Of a stretch of DNA of 64,000 bases, positions 17,519-25,333 are shown one piece after another. Source of the stretch: Streptomyces griseicoloratus (GTDB taxonomy: Bacteria; Actinomycetota; Actinomycetes; Streptomycetales; Streptomycetaceae); assembly GCF_014534645.1 (NCBI RefSeq), contig NZ_JACVQF010000025.1, positions 49,239 to 113,238 of the forward strand. Direction: 5' to 3'. A program made the position numbers and the translations under genes. Below the pieces are notes generated by a model. It made no database searches and was not told the origin of the DNA. It worked only from the letters and a program-made list of their open reading frames with translations. How positions within the stretch are numbered: the stretch's first letter is position 1; each line of letters starts with the position of its first letter.

Positions 17519-18724
17519 CTAGGGTTGCGGATCTCCATCGGCCAGACGCCCCAGGATGAGCGCGATCCGCAGTGTGAACGCAGACCGTACATCAGACGGC
17601 GACCATCCGGTGACGTCAGTCACACGTCGGAGCCGGTAGCGCACGGTGTTCGGGTGAACGAAGAGCATCCGGGCGGCGCCTTCGAGACTGCTCGCCTGTT
17701 CGAGATAGACGCTGAGCGTCTCCAGCAGCGCCGCCCCGGCCTCCTCCAGCGGTCTGTAGATCTCCTCCACCAACTGCTCCCGGGCAGAAGGGTCGGAGGC
17801 GATCGCGCGCTCCGGCAGCAGATCGTCCGCCAGCACCGGGCGCGGGGCGTCCTGCCAGGCGGTGCACGCCTTGAGCCCGGCGGCGGCGGCCTGCGCGGAC
17901 CGGGTCGCGGCGAGCAGGTCCGGCACCACCGGCCCGGCCACCACCGGGCCCTGCGCGAACGGCCCGATCAGCGACTTCGCCACGGCCAGCGGGTTGTCGC
18001 TGCCGCCCGCGATGACCACCAGCCGGTCCCCGAGCACCCCGGTCAGCACCTGGAGCTTGGCGTGCCGGGCGGCCCGCCGGATGGCCTCCACGGTCAGCTC
18101 GGAGTCCCCGTCGGGCGCGGTGCCCAGCACCACGCACACGTGCTCGGGGGAGTTCCACCCGAGGGCGGCGGCCCGGGACACGGCGCCCTCGTCGGCCTCG
18201 CCGCTGAGCACCGCGTTCACCACCAGTGACTCCAGCCGCGCGTCCCAGGCACCGCGTGCCTCGGCGGCCTGGGCGTACACCTGGGCGGTGGCGAAGGCGA
18301 TCTCGCGGGCGTACACGAGCAGCGCCTCGCGCAGCACGGACTCGTCGCCGGGAGCGGCGACCTCGTCGATCGCGGACTCCATGACCTCGATCGTGGTCCG
18401 CACCATCTCGACGGTCTGCCGCAGCGTGATCGCCCGGGTCAGCTCACGCGGAGCCGTCCCGAAGACGTCGGTGGAGATGGCCTGCGGGGCGTCCGGGTGC
18501 CGGAACCACTCGGTGAACGCGGCGATGCCCGCCTGGGCCACCAGCCCGATCCAGGAACGGTTCTCCGGGGGCATGGCCCGGTACCACGGCAGCGTCTCGT
18601 CCATCCGCGCGATCGCCTGCGCGGCGAGTGATCCGGAGGACCTCTCCAGGCGCTTCAGGGTCGCGGCATGCGGGTGGACGGCGTGCGCCGCGGGCTCGGG
18701 CTTGCTGGTTTCGGGTTCGGGCAC
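17519..18724 (-). CDS. fasR: PucR-family activator of fatty acid synthesis, FasR
   Basis: 401 residues. The N-terminal half is a helical regulatory domain (ERSSGSLAAQAIARMDETLPWYRAMPPENRSWIGLVAQAGIAAF); the middle contains a GGDEF-like fold remnant (VCVVLGTAPDGDSELTVEAIRR); the C-terminal PucR helix-turn-helix is LETLSVYLEQASSLEGAARMLFVHPNTVRYRLRRVTDVTGWSP. Position directly upstream of fabD and this architecture match FasR, the activator of fabDHPF transcription in Streptomyces. GTG start at 18724 without a clear ribosome site. Probably responds to an acyl-CoA pool signal, which is known only in outline. Confidence 0.92.
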   Translation of the reverse strand: MPEPETSKPEPAAHAVHPHAATLKRLERSSGSLAAQAIARMDETLPWYRAMPPENRSWIGLVAQAGIAAFTEWFRHPDAPQAISTDVFGTAPRELTRAITLRQTVEMVRTTIEVMESAIDEVAAPGDESVLREALLVYAREIAFATAQVYAQAAEARGAWDARLESLVVNAVLSGEADEGAVSRAAALGWNSPEHVCVVLGTAPDGDSELTVEAIRRAARHAKLQVLTGVLGDRLVVIAGGSDNPLAVAKSLIGPFAQGPVVAGPVVPDLLAATRSAQAAAAGLKACTAWQDAPRPVLADDLLPERAIASDPSAREQLVEEIYRPLEEAGAALLETLSVYLEQASSLEGAARMLFVHPNTVRYRLRRVTDVTGWSPSDVRSAFTLRIALILGRLADGDPQP

Positions 18725-18770
18725 GGGGACAAGACTGCCTTATCGGGACGGGCACCTGTGCCGCCGGGTC

Positions 18771-18776
18771 TACGGT
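18771..18776 (+). promoter_or_regulatory. TACGGT -10 box, predicted leaderless start for pirin
   Basis: TACGGT ends seven bases before the GTG at 18784. GGTGGAGG overlaps it but is only two bases from the GTG, too close to work as a ribosome site. Confidence 0.5.
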
Positions 18777-18783
18777 GGAGGCC

Positions 18784-19437
18784 GTGACAGACGTACGGCG
18801 CGCCGACGAGCGCTACCCCGGAGGCGACCGCTCGGCCGGCATCGAGTCGCGCCACGCCTTCTCCTTCGGCCCCCACTACGACCCCGACAACCTCCGCTTC
18901 GGCGCCCTGATCGCCTGCAACGAGGAGCGCCTCGCTCCCGGCGCCGGCTTCGACGAGCACCCGCACAGCCACACCGAGATCGTGACGTGGGTGGTGGAGG
19001 GCGAGCTGACCCACCGGGACACCGCGGGCCACGAGACGGTCGTCCGCGCCGGGGACGTGCAGCGCCTCAGCGCGGCGGCCGGCGTCCGCCACGTCGAGCG
19101 CAACGACGGCACCACCCCGCTGACCTTCGTCCAGATGTGGCTGGCCCCCCTTTCGCCGGGCGGCGACCCGTCCTACGAGATCGTCCGCGGCATCGCCGAC
19201 TCCACCCCGTACGCCGTCCCGGAGGCGGGCGCGATGCTGCACGTACGCCGCCTCGCGGCGGGGGAGCGGACGGCGGTGCCGGACGCGGGGCACGTGTACG
19301 TTCACGTCGTCCGCGGCACCGTCCGCCTGGCCGGCGAGGAACTGGGCGCGGGCGACGCGGCCCGCCTCACGGACGCCGCCGGCGTCGACGCCGTCGCGGT
19401 GACGCGGGCCGAGGTGCTGGTCTGGGAGATGCCCTAG
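18784..19437 (+). CDS. Pirin family bicupin protein
   Basis: 217 residues with two cupin barrels. The metal-binding N-terminal cupin shows HAFSFGPHYDPDNLRFGAL, FDEHPHSHTEIVTWVVEGELTHRD and VRAGDVQRLSAAAGVRHVERN, the pirin His/Glu ligand pattern. The C-terminal cupin is LHVRRLAAGERTAVPDAGHVYVHVVRGTVRLAG. Some bacterial pirins are quercetinases or modulate central metabolism; the role here cannot be told. The frame is open upstream, but the GTG at 18784 after a TACGGT box gives the normal N-terminus. Its TAG overlaps the convergent hydrolase stop in the four bases CTAG. Confidence 0.92.
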   Translation: MTDVRRADERYPGGDRSAGIESRHAFSFGPHYDPDNLRFGALIACNEERLAPGAGFDEHPHSHTEIVTWVVEGELTHRDTAGHETVVRAGDVQRLSAAAGVRHVERNDGTTPLTFVQMWLAPLSPGGDPSYEIVRGIADSTPYAVPEAGAMLHVRRLAAGERTAVPDAGHVYVHVVRGTVRLAGEELGAGDAARLTDAAGVDAVAVTRAEVLVWEMP

Positions 19438-20249
19438 AGCTCCGCCAGCACCGCGTCCGTGAAGGGCGGCCACGCCTCGATCGCCCAGGGGCCGAAGGCG
19501 CGGTCGGTGAGTGCGACGCAGGCGAGGCCGGCGTCGGGGTCGGTCCACAGGAACGTGCCGGACTGGCCGAAGTGGCCGAACGTGCGCGGTGAGGACGTCG
19601 AGCCCGTCCAGTGCGGGGACTTGGAGCCGCGGATCTCGAAGCCGAGCCCCCAGTCGTTGGGGTTCTGGTGGCCGTAGCCCGGCAGGACGCCCTTCGTCCC
19701 CGGGTACTGCACCGTCATCGCCTCGGCGACCGTGCGCGGGTCGAGCAGGCGCGGCGCCTGCACCTCGGCGGCGAACCGCAGCAGGTCCTCGACCGTCGAG
19801 ACGCCGTCCTTCGCCGGGGAGCCGTCGAGCGCCGTCGACGTCATGCCCAGCGGCTCCAGCACCGCCTGCCGCAGGTACTCGGCGAACGGGATGTCCGTCG
19901 CCTTCGCGATGTGGTCGCCGAGCTGCTCGAAACCGGCGTTGGAGTACAGCCGCCGCTCCCCGGGCGGAGCGGTCACCCGGTGCTCGTCGAAGGCCAGCCC
20001 GGAGGTGTGCGCGAGCAGGTGGCGCACCGTCGACCCGGGCGGCCCGGCCGGCTCGTCCAGCTCGACGGCGCCCTCCTCGTAGGCGACGAGCGCGGCGTAC
20101 GCCGCCAGCGGCTTGGTGACCGAGGCCAGCGGGAACCGCCGCCCGGCGGGGCCGTGCACCCCCAGCACCGTGCCGTCCGCCCGCACGACACCCGCCGCGG
20201 CGGCCGGGACCGGCCAGTTCTCGATCAACGCGAGGCTCTTCAAGGACAT
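19434..20249 (-). CDS. Serine hydrolase of the beta-lactamase/penicillin-binding class C family
   Basis: 271 residues, no signal peptide, so cytoplasmic. SxxK motif in PLASVTKPLAAYAAL (near residue 43), YxN motif in RLYSNAGFEQLGDHI, and HFGQSGTFLW in place of the KTG/HxG strand. VRHLLAHTSGL is typical of class C-type esterases. Likely an esterase or peptidase on small substrates rather than a beta-lactamase. ATG at 20249 lies seven bases after TAGGCT (minus strand), a leaderless arrangement. Confidence 0.92.
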   Translation of the reverse strand: MSLKSLALIENWPVPAAAAGVVRADGTVLGVHGPAGRRFPLASVTKPLAAYAALVAYEEGAVELDEPAGPPGSTVRHLLAHTSGLAFDEHRVTAPPGERRLYSNAGFEQLGDHIAKATDIPFAEYLRQAVLEPLGMTSTALDGSPAKDGVSTVEDLLRFAAEVQAPRLLDPRTVAEAMTVQYPGTKGVLPGYGHQNPNDWGLGFEIRGSKSPHWTGSTSSPRTFGHFGQSGTFLWTDPDAGLACVALTDRAFGPWAIEAWPPFTDAVLAEL

Positions 20250-20268
20250 GCCTGTGAGCCTAAGCGGC

Positions 20269-20739
20269 TCAGAGGTACAGCCGCATCGAGGGGTCGGCGT
20301 CGCGCGTGAAGCCGAGGGAGGTGTACAGGGGCTCGGCGTCGGCGGACGCGGTGAGCATCACGTGCCCCGCCCCCCGCACCCGGAACCACTGCAGCAGCTC
20401 CTCCATGCACGCCCGCGCGTATCCGCGGCGCCGGGCGCCCGGGTCCGTCGCGACGCTGAAGACGTACCCGACCACCCCGTGCGGATTGCCGGCCCGGCCG
20501 ATCCGGTACTCCAGCGTCCCCGCCACCAGCGCGGCCAGCGCCCCCGGCCGCTCCGGGTGGTCGACGACGAACGCCGCGAAGTCCCCGTCCGCCTCGGCGA
20601 GCCTCGCCCGCAGGACCGGCAGGGACTGGGCGTGCCAGTCGGTGGACGCGGGCGACCGCCCCATCGCATCGATCATCACCTGACGCAGACGCAGCACTTC
20701 CTCCGCGTCCTCGGGCACCGCGCGGCGTACGAGACTCAT
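20269..20739 (-). CDS. GNAT family N-acetyltransferase
   Basis: 156 residues. GNAT fold: SLVRRAVPEDAEEVLRLRQVM, the beta4-beta5 region GVVGYVFSVATDPGARRRGYARACMEELLQWF with the acetyl-CoA loop (RRRGYA), and HVMLTASADAEPLYTSLGFTRD near the C-terminus. Substrate unknown. The ATG at 20739 follows TAGCGT (minus strand) by seven bases; a GTG at 20748 would overlap that -10 box, so the ATG is chosen. Divergent from the MerR gene. Confidence 0.92.
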   Translation of the reverse strand: MSLVRRAVPEDAEEVLRLRQVMIDAMGRSPASTDWHAQSLPVLRARLAEADGDFAAFVVDHPERPGALAALVAGTLEYRIGRAGNPHGVVGYVFSVATDPGARRRGYARACMEELLQWFRVRGAGHVMLTASADAEPLYTSLGFTRDADPSMRLYL

Positions 20740-20774
20740 GTCCCGCACGCTAGCCGTTCCCTCGCCTCCTGCGC

Positions 20775-20811
20775 TTGCCTGGAGTGCACTCCAAGGTCAT
20801 AGCGTGGAGGC
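20775..20811 (+). promoter_or_regulatory. MerR-type promoter with 19-bp spacer and central palindrome
   Basis: -35 TTGCCT (20775-20780), a 19-base spacer, -10 TAGCGT (20800-20805), with the perfect 14-base palindrome TGGAGTGCACTCCA (20780-20793) between them. The overlong 19-base spacer and central dyad are the hallmark of promoters that MerR proteins untwist. The start codon of the regulator is six bases after the -10 box, so its mRNA is leaderless and autoregulated. Confidence 0.8.
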
Positions 20812-21297
20812 ATGACGGTGATGCAGACCACGGCCGCGACCACCCGGCCGAACGCCACCAGAACCGACATCTGCTCCGGCCCGCCCCGGCGCCACCCGCG
20901 CCCCGACGGCCAGGACCGCTACACCATCAGCGAGGTCGCCGCCTTCACCGGACTTTCGGCGCACACCCTGCGCTGGTACGAGCGGATCGGGCTGATGTCC
21001 CACATCGACCGCTCGCACACCGGGCAGCGCCGCTACAGCAACCGCGACCTCGACTGGCTCGACCTCGTGGGCAAGCTGCGCCTGACCGGGATGCCGGTCG
21101 CCGACATGGTCCGGTACGCGGAGCTGGTGCGCGAGGGCGAGAGCACGTACTCCGACCGGCGTGAGCTGCTGGAGGCGACCCGCCGAGACGTGCTGGCGCG
21201 GATCGCGGAGCTCCAGGACACGCTCGCCGTGCTCGACCGGAAGATCAGTTTCTACGGGGACGCGGGACGCGCCCGCGAAGGGGAGAGGACCCGATGA
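20812..21297 (+). CDS. MerR family transcriptional regulator
   Basis: 161 residues. A disordered N-terminal 36 residues precede the winged helix YTISEVAAFTGLSAHTLRWYERIGLMSHIDRSHTGQRRYSNRDLDWLDLVGKLR, then the coiled-coil helix AELQDTLAVLDRKISFYG. No C-terminal metal-binding Cys pair, so it is likely to sense an organic compound. It begins directly at a MerR-type promoter and its stop overlaps the aldo/keto reductase start by four bases (ATGA), so it controls that reductase as a two-gene operon. Confidence 0.94.
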   Translation: MTVMQTTAATTRPNATRTDICSGPPRRHPRPDGQDRYTISEVAAFTGLSAHTLRWYERIGLMSHIDRSHTGQRRYSNRDLDWLDLVGKLRLTGMPVADMVRYAELVREGESTYSDRRELLEATRRDVLARIAELQDTLAVLDRKISFYGDAGRAREGERTR

Positions 21298-22328
21298 CCG
21301 ACAGCAGGATCCCGACGGTGCGGCTCGGCCAGGACGGCCCCGAAGTGGGCGTCCAGGGCCTCGGCTGCATGGGCATGAGCTTCGCCTACGGCCCGTCGGA
21401 CGCGGGTCAGTCGCGGGCGACCCTGGAACGGGCGCTGGAGCTGGGCGTCACGCTCTACGACACGGCCGACGCCTACGGCGCGGGGGAGAACGAGCGGTTC
21501 CTGTCGCCGTTCTTCAAGGCGCACCGCGACGAGGTCGTCGTCGCCACCAAGTTCGCCCTGGCGATCCCGCCGGACGACCCGACCAGGCGGATCATCCGCA
21601 ACGACCCGCCGTACATCCGCCAGGCCGTCGAGGCGAGCCTGGAGCGGCTGGACATCGACGTGATCGACCTCTACTACATGCACCGGCGCGACGTGAACGT
21701 GCCGATCGAGGAGACCGTCGCCGTCATGGCCGACCTGGTCCGCGAGGGCAAGGTCAAGCACCTCGGGCTGAGCGAGGTCACGGGCGACGAGCTGCGCGCC
21801 GCGCAGGCCGTGCACCCCATCGCCGCCGTGCAGTCGGAGTGGTCGCTGTTCAGCCGGGACATCGAGGCGGGCGTGGTGCCGGCGGCCCGTGAGCTGGGCG
21901 TGGCCCTCGTGCCGTACTCGCCGCTCGGCCGGGGCTTCCTCACCGGCTCCTTCACCAACGCCGACACCGATCTGACGGACGACGACTTCCGCCGTCAGCA
22001 GCCCCGGTTCACCGGCGACAACGCGGCGGCCAACGCGGCCCTGCTGGAGCCGGTCCGCGCGGTCGCCGAGGCCCACGGTGCCACGCCCGGCCAGATCGCG
22101 CTGGCCTGGGCCCAGCAGCGGGCGGCGGTGCACGGCCTGCCGGTCGTTCCGATCCCGGGCACCAGGAAGCCGGCCCGCGTCGAGGAGAACACGGCGGCGA
22201 CGAGGATCGTCCTGACGGAGGACCAGCTCGCCCTGCTGGAACCGATCGCGGGCAAGGTGGCGGGCGACCGGTACGCGGACATGACGTTCACCTCGGCGGG
22301 CAGGGAGCCGAACAGCCAGGAAGGCTAG
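21294..22328 (+). CDS. Aldo/keto reductase
   Basis: 344 residues, NADPH-dependent TIM-barrel reductase of carbonyl compounds. Catalytic tetrad: Asp and Tyr in LYDTADAYGAGENE, Lys in VVVATKFAL, His in DLYYMHRRD. C-terminal cofactor region VVPIPGTRKPARVEENTAA. Close in look to the YajO/general stress AKR group. Translationally coupled to the MerR regulator (ATGA), so it is induced by the MerR effector, probably an aldehyde or ketone stress. Its TAG overlaps the convergent DUF4429 gene stop. Confidence 0.95.
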   Translation: MTDSRIPTVRLGQDGPEVGVQGLGCMGMSFAYGPSDAGQSRATLERALELGVTLYDTADAYGAGENERFLSPFFKAHRDEVVVATKFALAIPPDDPTRRIIRNDPPYIRQAVEASLERLDIDVIDLYYMHRRDVNVPIEETVAVMADLVREGKVKHLGLSEVTGDELRAAQAVHPIAAVQSEWSLFSRDIEAGVVPAARELGVALVPYSPLGRGFLTGSFTNADTDLTDDDFRRQQPRFTGDNAAANAALLEPVRAVAEAHGATPGQIALAWAQQRAAVHGLPVVPIPGTRKPARVEENTAATRIVLTEDQLALLEPIAGKVAGDRYADMTFTSAGREPNSQEG

Positions 22329-23176
22329 AGCTCCGCCAGCAACTCCGCCTTCTTCGAGGAGAACTCCTCGTCCGTCACCAGGCCCGCCTGGTGGAGCTCC
22401 CCGAGGTGGCGGATCCGCTCGGCGATGTCCGCCGGGTCGCGCCGCGGCGCCGGCACCGGCACCGCGGCCACCGCCCCGGCCCGCCGCACGGCGGCGAGCA
22501 CGGCCGCCGCGAACGGCAGTGACTCGTGCACCGGCCCGTACCCGAGCCCGAACACGACCGACGCCGGGTCCTGGTCGGCCTGCACGGCCGGCGCCACCGC
22601 GTCGCGCGGCAGCAGCCGCAGGTACCCCTCGAAGACCTCGGGGCTGCGCCACTCCACCCCGCCCAGGCCGGCGACCGGGAAGCTCTGGTCGCCGGCCTTC
22701 CACTTGGCCGACGACGCGCCCGTCCAGGACCACCGGAAGGACACCGACGTGCCGTCGAAGGACGCCTTCCCGTCGTACGCCTTGAAGTGCAGCGGCGCCT
22801 CGGGCGCGGCGACGAGGAACCGCTCGGCCGGCCGGCCGGGCTCGGTCAGCCGCGCTCGCAGCTCGTCGGCGTAGTACTCCGCGAGTGTCTCCCGCTCGGC
22901 GGGCACCACCAGCCGGTACGGGTCGCAGTGCTCCTTCAGCTGCCCGGCCGCCGCCTCCATCAGCGGATCGGCGCCCGGGCGGGGTTCGGCGCGCAGCACG
23001 ACGGTGCCGCGTCTGCCGGGCGTCAGCGTCACCCCGGCGATCGCCTCCAGCGGGATGCGGCGTTCCCCGAGTGCCTGGAAGAGCTTGGGTGTTCGAATCC
23101 CCCGTTCGTAACGGATGAGCACGGAGTCGGACTCGAACTCCCAGGCGGCATGAAATCCGGCCAGTACGTCACCCAT
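22325..23176 (-). CDS. DUF4429 protein with C-terminal SHOCT motif
   Basis: 283 residues. Two beta-rich repeats, the first around AAWEFESDSVLIRYERG and the second around GKASFDGTSVSFRWSWTGA, match the DUF4429 pattern. The C-terminal 30 residues (AERIRHLGELHQAGLVTDEEFSSKKAELLAEL) are a SHOCT helix pair, a short module often found at protein ends in actinomycetes. Function unknown, perhaps lipid- or membrane-related. ATG at 23176 lies seven bases after TACGAT (minus strand), a leaderless arrangement, which favours it over the ATG at 23185 inside that box. Confidence 0.88.
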   Translation of the reverse strand: MGDVLAGFHAAWEFESDSVLIRYERGIRTPKLFQALGERRIPLEAIAGVTLTPGRRGTVVLRAEPRPGADPLMEAAAGQLKEHCDPYRLVVPAERETLAEYYADELRARLTEPGRPAERFLVAAPEAPLHFKAYDGKASFDGTSVSFRWSWTGASSAKWKAGDQSFPVAGLGGVEWRSPEVFEGYLRLLPRDAVAPAVQADQDPASVVFGLGYGPVHESLPFAAAVLAAVRRAGAVAAVPVPAPRRDPADIAERIRHLGELHQAGLVTDEEFSSKKAELLAEL

Positions 23177-23251
23177 GCGGCTCATCGTATGCGGCACGAG
23201 CTCCTTCGTCCCCTCCCCGTGCAAACCGGAGTTTCTGCGCCTCTACGCGCG

Positions 23252-24460
23252 TCAGGCCGTCGCCGCTGCGGACAAACCCGCCCGGCATGTGTCGTCTTCG
23301 TCGGCGCAGTCCAGCGAGTGGTATGCGCCAACGCCGATCTCGGCGAAGTTCCGCAGGCTCTCCGTGCCCGGCACGAAGTAGCCGCTGTGTCCCTTTGCGC
23401 CGCGCGCCGACAGCAGCCGTGCCCCGAACGCGGCGGACACCGGGTCGGCGCCGTGCCCCAGCCCCCCGACCTCCAGGTACGGCACGTCCTGGATCCAGTC
23501 GTCGGCGTCCCGCATGGCCCACACCCGCGCGGAGGTGCGCAGCTGGGAGGCCTTCTCCACGCGCATGCCGGGGCTGCCGGCCACCGCTATGTCGGTCACC
23601 CGCCCGGGCAGTCCGTGCGCCGCGAGGCCGCACACCACGGAGCCGTAGCTGTGGCAGAACAGCGAGACCGGGGCGTTGCCGGGCAGCGCCCGCAGCAGTC
23701 CGTTCAGGCGGATCGCGCCGTCCGCGGCGCGCGTCGCCGTGGCCGCGTCCATGCCGAGCCCGCTGGGGGCGGTGTAGTCGGCCCAGGCGATCACGGCCGT
23801 ACCCGTGGCGGGGCTCGCCGCGCGTTCGGCGCGGTACAGGGCCTCGGCCATGCCGACGGGCGCCGCGTACTTGCGTCGGGTGCGCTGGAAGGTGAGCAGC
23901 TCGGTGTCCGCGCCGGGCACGACGACGGACACGCGGTCGGCGCGGTCCAGCTTCCCGAACACCTCGGCGACCCTGCCCGGGCCCTCCGGGTCGAAGGCGA
24001 GGATGTGGCGGCCCGGTCTCAGCAGCGACTCGTAGCGGCGCATGCGGCGGTCCGCCTCCTGCTGTCCGGCGGGGGAGAGGCGGCTGTCGTGGGTGCGTTG
24101 CCGCTCGACCGTGCGCGCCTCGCGCAGCGCGACACGGTTGGCCCGGTAGCGCAGCTCGACGGGGGCGCCGTTCATGTTCCCGACGGCGAGGGGATAGCGG
24201 TGGGCGAGGCTCAGCCGCTGCCGCTCGGTGAGCGAGGCGAAGAAGCGGGCGAGCCGGGCCGGAGCGGCGTGCGGGTCGGGCAGTGCTCGTCCGTCGATCC
24301 GGCCGCGTTCCCAGGCGCTGACCGAGGCCTGGAGGGCCGTGGTTCCCCGCTGGTGGCGCAGGGCGGTCCAGCCGGTGGTCGCCAGCATCACGAACACCAC
24401 GGCCAGGGCGAGCAGAGCGCGCCAGACGTTCAGTTGCGGGGAGGTGTCGAAGGAAGTCAC
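23252..24460 (-). CDS. Membrane-anchored alpha/beta hydrolase (DUF1023)
   Basis: 402 residues. N-terminal membrane anchor ALLALAVVFVMLATTGWTAL, then the DUF1023 alpha/beta hydrolase domain: LRPGRHILAFDPEGPGRVAEV, DRVSVVVPGADTEL, the nucleophile elbow SLFCHSYGSVVCGL (Ser of HSYGS), and HGADPVSAAFGARLL. Extracellular by topology; likely an esterase or lipase. GTG at 24460 lies nine bases after TAGTGT (minus strand), so leaderless. It follows the tetR gene in the same direction after 81 bases that hold a large inverted repeat. Confidence 0.88.
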   Translation of the reverse strand: MTSFDTSPQLNVWRALLALAVVFVMLATTGWTALRHQRGTTALQASVSAWERGRIDGRALPDPHAAPARLARFFASLTERQRLSLAHRYPLAVGNMNGAPVELRYRANRVALREARTVERQRTHDSRLSPAGQQEADRRMRRYESLLRPGRHILAFDPEGPGRVAEVFGKLDRADRVSVVVPGADTELLTFQRTRRKYAAPVGMAEALYRAERAASPATGTAVIAWADYTAPSGLGMDAATATRAADGAIRLNGLLRALPGNAPVSLFCHSYGSVVCGLAAHGLPGRVTDIAVAGSPGMRVEKASQLRTSARVWAMRDADDWIQDVPYLEVGGLGHGADPVSAAFGARLLSARGAKGHSGYFVPGTESLRNFAEIGVGAYHSLDCADEDDTCRAGLSAAATA

Positions 24461-24494
24461 TGGGAGGACACACTAGGAGAACGGGAGGGTCTCG

Positions 24495-24540
24495 CGTGAA
24501 CCAAGTGACGCGTATCACGTTTCGTTCACGCGGTACGGGG
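24495..24540. repeat. Nested inverted repeat upstream of the DUF1023 hydrolase
   Basis: CGTGAAC (24495-24501) pairs with GTTCACG (24534-24540), and GTGA (24505-24508) with TCAC (24515-24518) inside. It lies two bases after the tetR stop and upstream of the DUF1023 promoter, so it may be a weak terminator or an operator. Confidence 0.4.
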
Positions 24541-24541
24541 A

Positions 24542-25219
24542 TCAGTCCGTCCGCCAGCTCCCGGTCAACGCCGGTTCCACCTGGTCGAGGTAGGCGGTGT
24601 TCAGCTGGCGCAGCGCGGCGAGACTGACGTCGTCACCGGCGGACCAGATCCGTTCCGTGACCCGGATCACCGCGCCGAAGACGGCCACGACCACCCGCGG
24701 CCGCGGGTCCGCGTCCACGTCGAGGTGCTCGCGGTCGGCGATGACGCGCGCGATCCGCTCCTCCAGCTCCGTCGCGCGCCGCAGATGGGCGGCGAGCAGG
24801 GCGGGCGTCGACTCGATCACCCGGTAGAAGCGCATGTGGAGTTCGAGCGGGACCAGCTGCTCGATGGCCTCCCCGATGGTGTCCCAGCTCTCCACGAGGG
24901 ACTGGCGCAGCGCGTCCAGCGGCGCCTCGCCGGGCGGCCGGCGGCGCACGGCGTCGACGAAGTGCGACTCCGCGAGCCGCGAGACGAAGAACGCCGCCTC
25001 CTCCTTGCTGGCGAAGTAGCGGAAGAAGGTGCGCTGCGAGACCTCGGCGGCATCCGCGATGTCGTCGACGGTCGTCGCCTCGTATCCCTGCTCGGTGAAC
25101 AGTTCGAGGGCCGATCGCAGCAACGTGTCCCGGGTGCGCTGCTTCTTGCGTTCGCGCAGGCCCGGCCGGGGGACCGGCTGCCCGTTCCCCGCTGTCACCG
25201 CCGTGTCCGCCATCTTCAA
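24542..25219 (-). CDS. TetR family repressor, divergent from MFS exporter
   Basis: 225 residues. DNA-binding helices RTRDTLLRSALELFTEQGYEATTVDDIADAAEVSQRTFFRYFASKEE in the first third, then a ligand domain with the TetR_C-like pattern ELHMRFYRVIESTPALLAAH. TTG at 25219 has GAGGAG seven bases upstream, while the ATG at 25213 would be 13 bases away; the two differ by two residues. Divergent from an EmrB/QacA-type exporter with a symmetric intergenic region, so it very probably represses that pump and responds to its substrate. Confidence 0.94.
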   Translation of the reverse strand: MKMADTAVTAGNGQPVPRPGLRERKKQRTRDTLLRSALELFTEQGYEATTVDDIADAAEVSQRTFFRYFASKEEAAFFVSRLAESHFVDAVRRRPPGEAPLDALRQSLVESWDTIGEAIEQLVPLELHMRFYRVIESTPALLAAHLRRATELEERIARVIADREHLDVDADPRPRVVVAVFGAVIRVTERIWSAGDDVSLAALRQLNTAYLDQVEPALTGSWRTD

Positions 25220-25283
25220 AGGGTCGCTCCTCGCTACCGTTTTCGCAGTTCAGGCTATACGGAGATGTCCTGTCAGTTACCGA

Positions 25284-25333
25284 CTAGTGAATTGGTTTGT
25301 CAATTGTCAGTGACTGTCACTAGCCTCGAACGC
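25284..25333. promoter_or_regulatory. tetR/MFS operator and leaderless MFS promoter
   Basis: MFS promoter: -35 TTGTCA (25297-25302), 18-base spacer, -10 TAGCCT (25321-25326), ATG seven bases later. Overlapping symmetry: CTAGTGA (25284-25290) pairs with TCACTAG (25317-25323), and the 11-base palindrome GTGACTGTCAC is at 25310-25320. A TetR dimer bound here would cover the -10 box. Confidence 0.65.
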
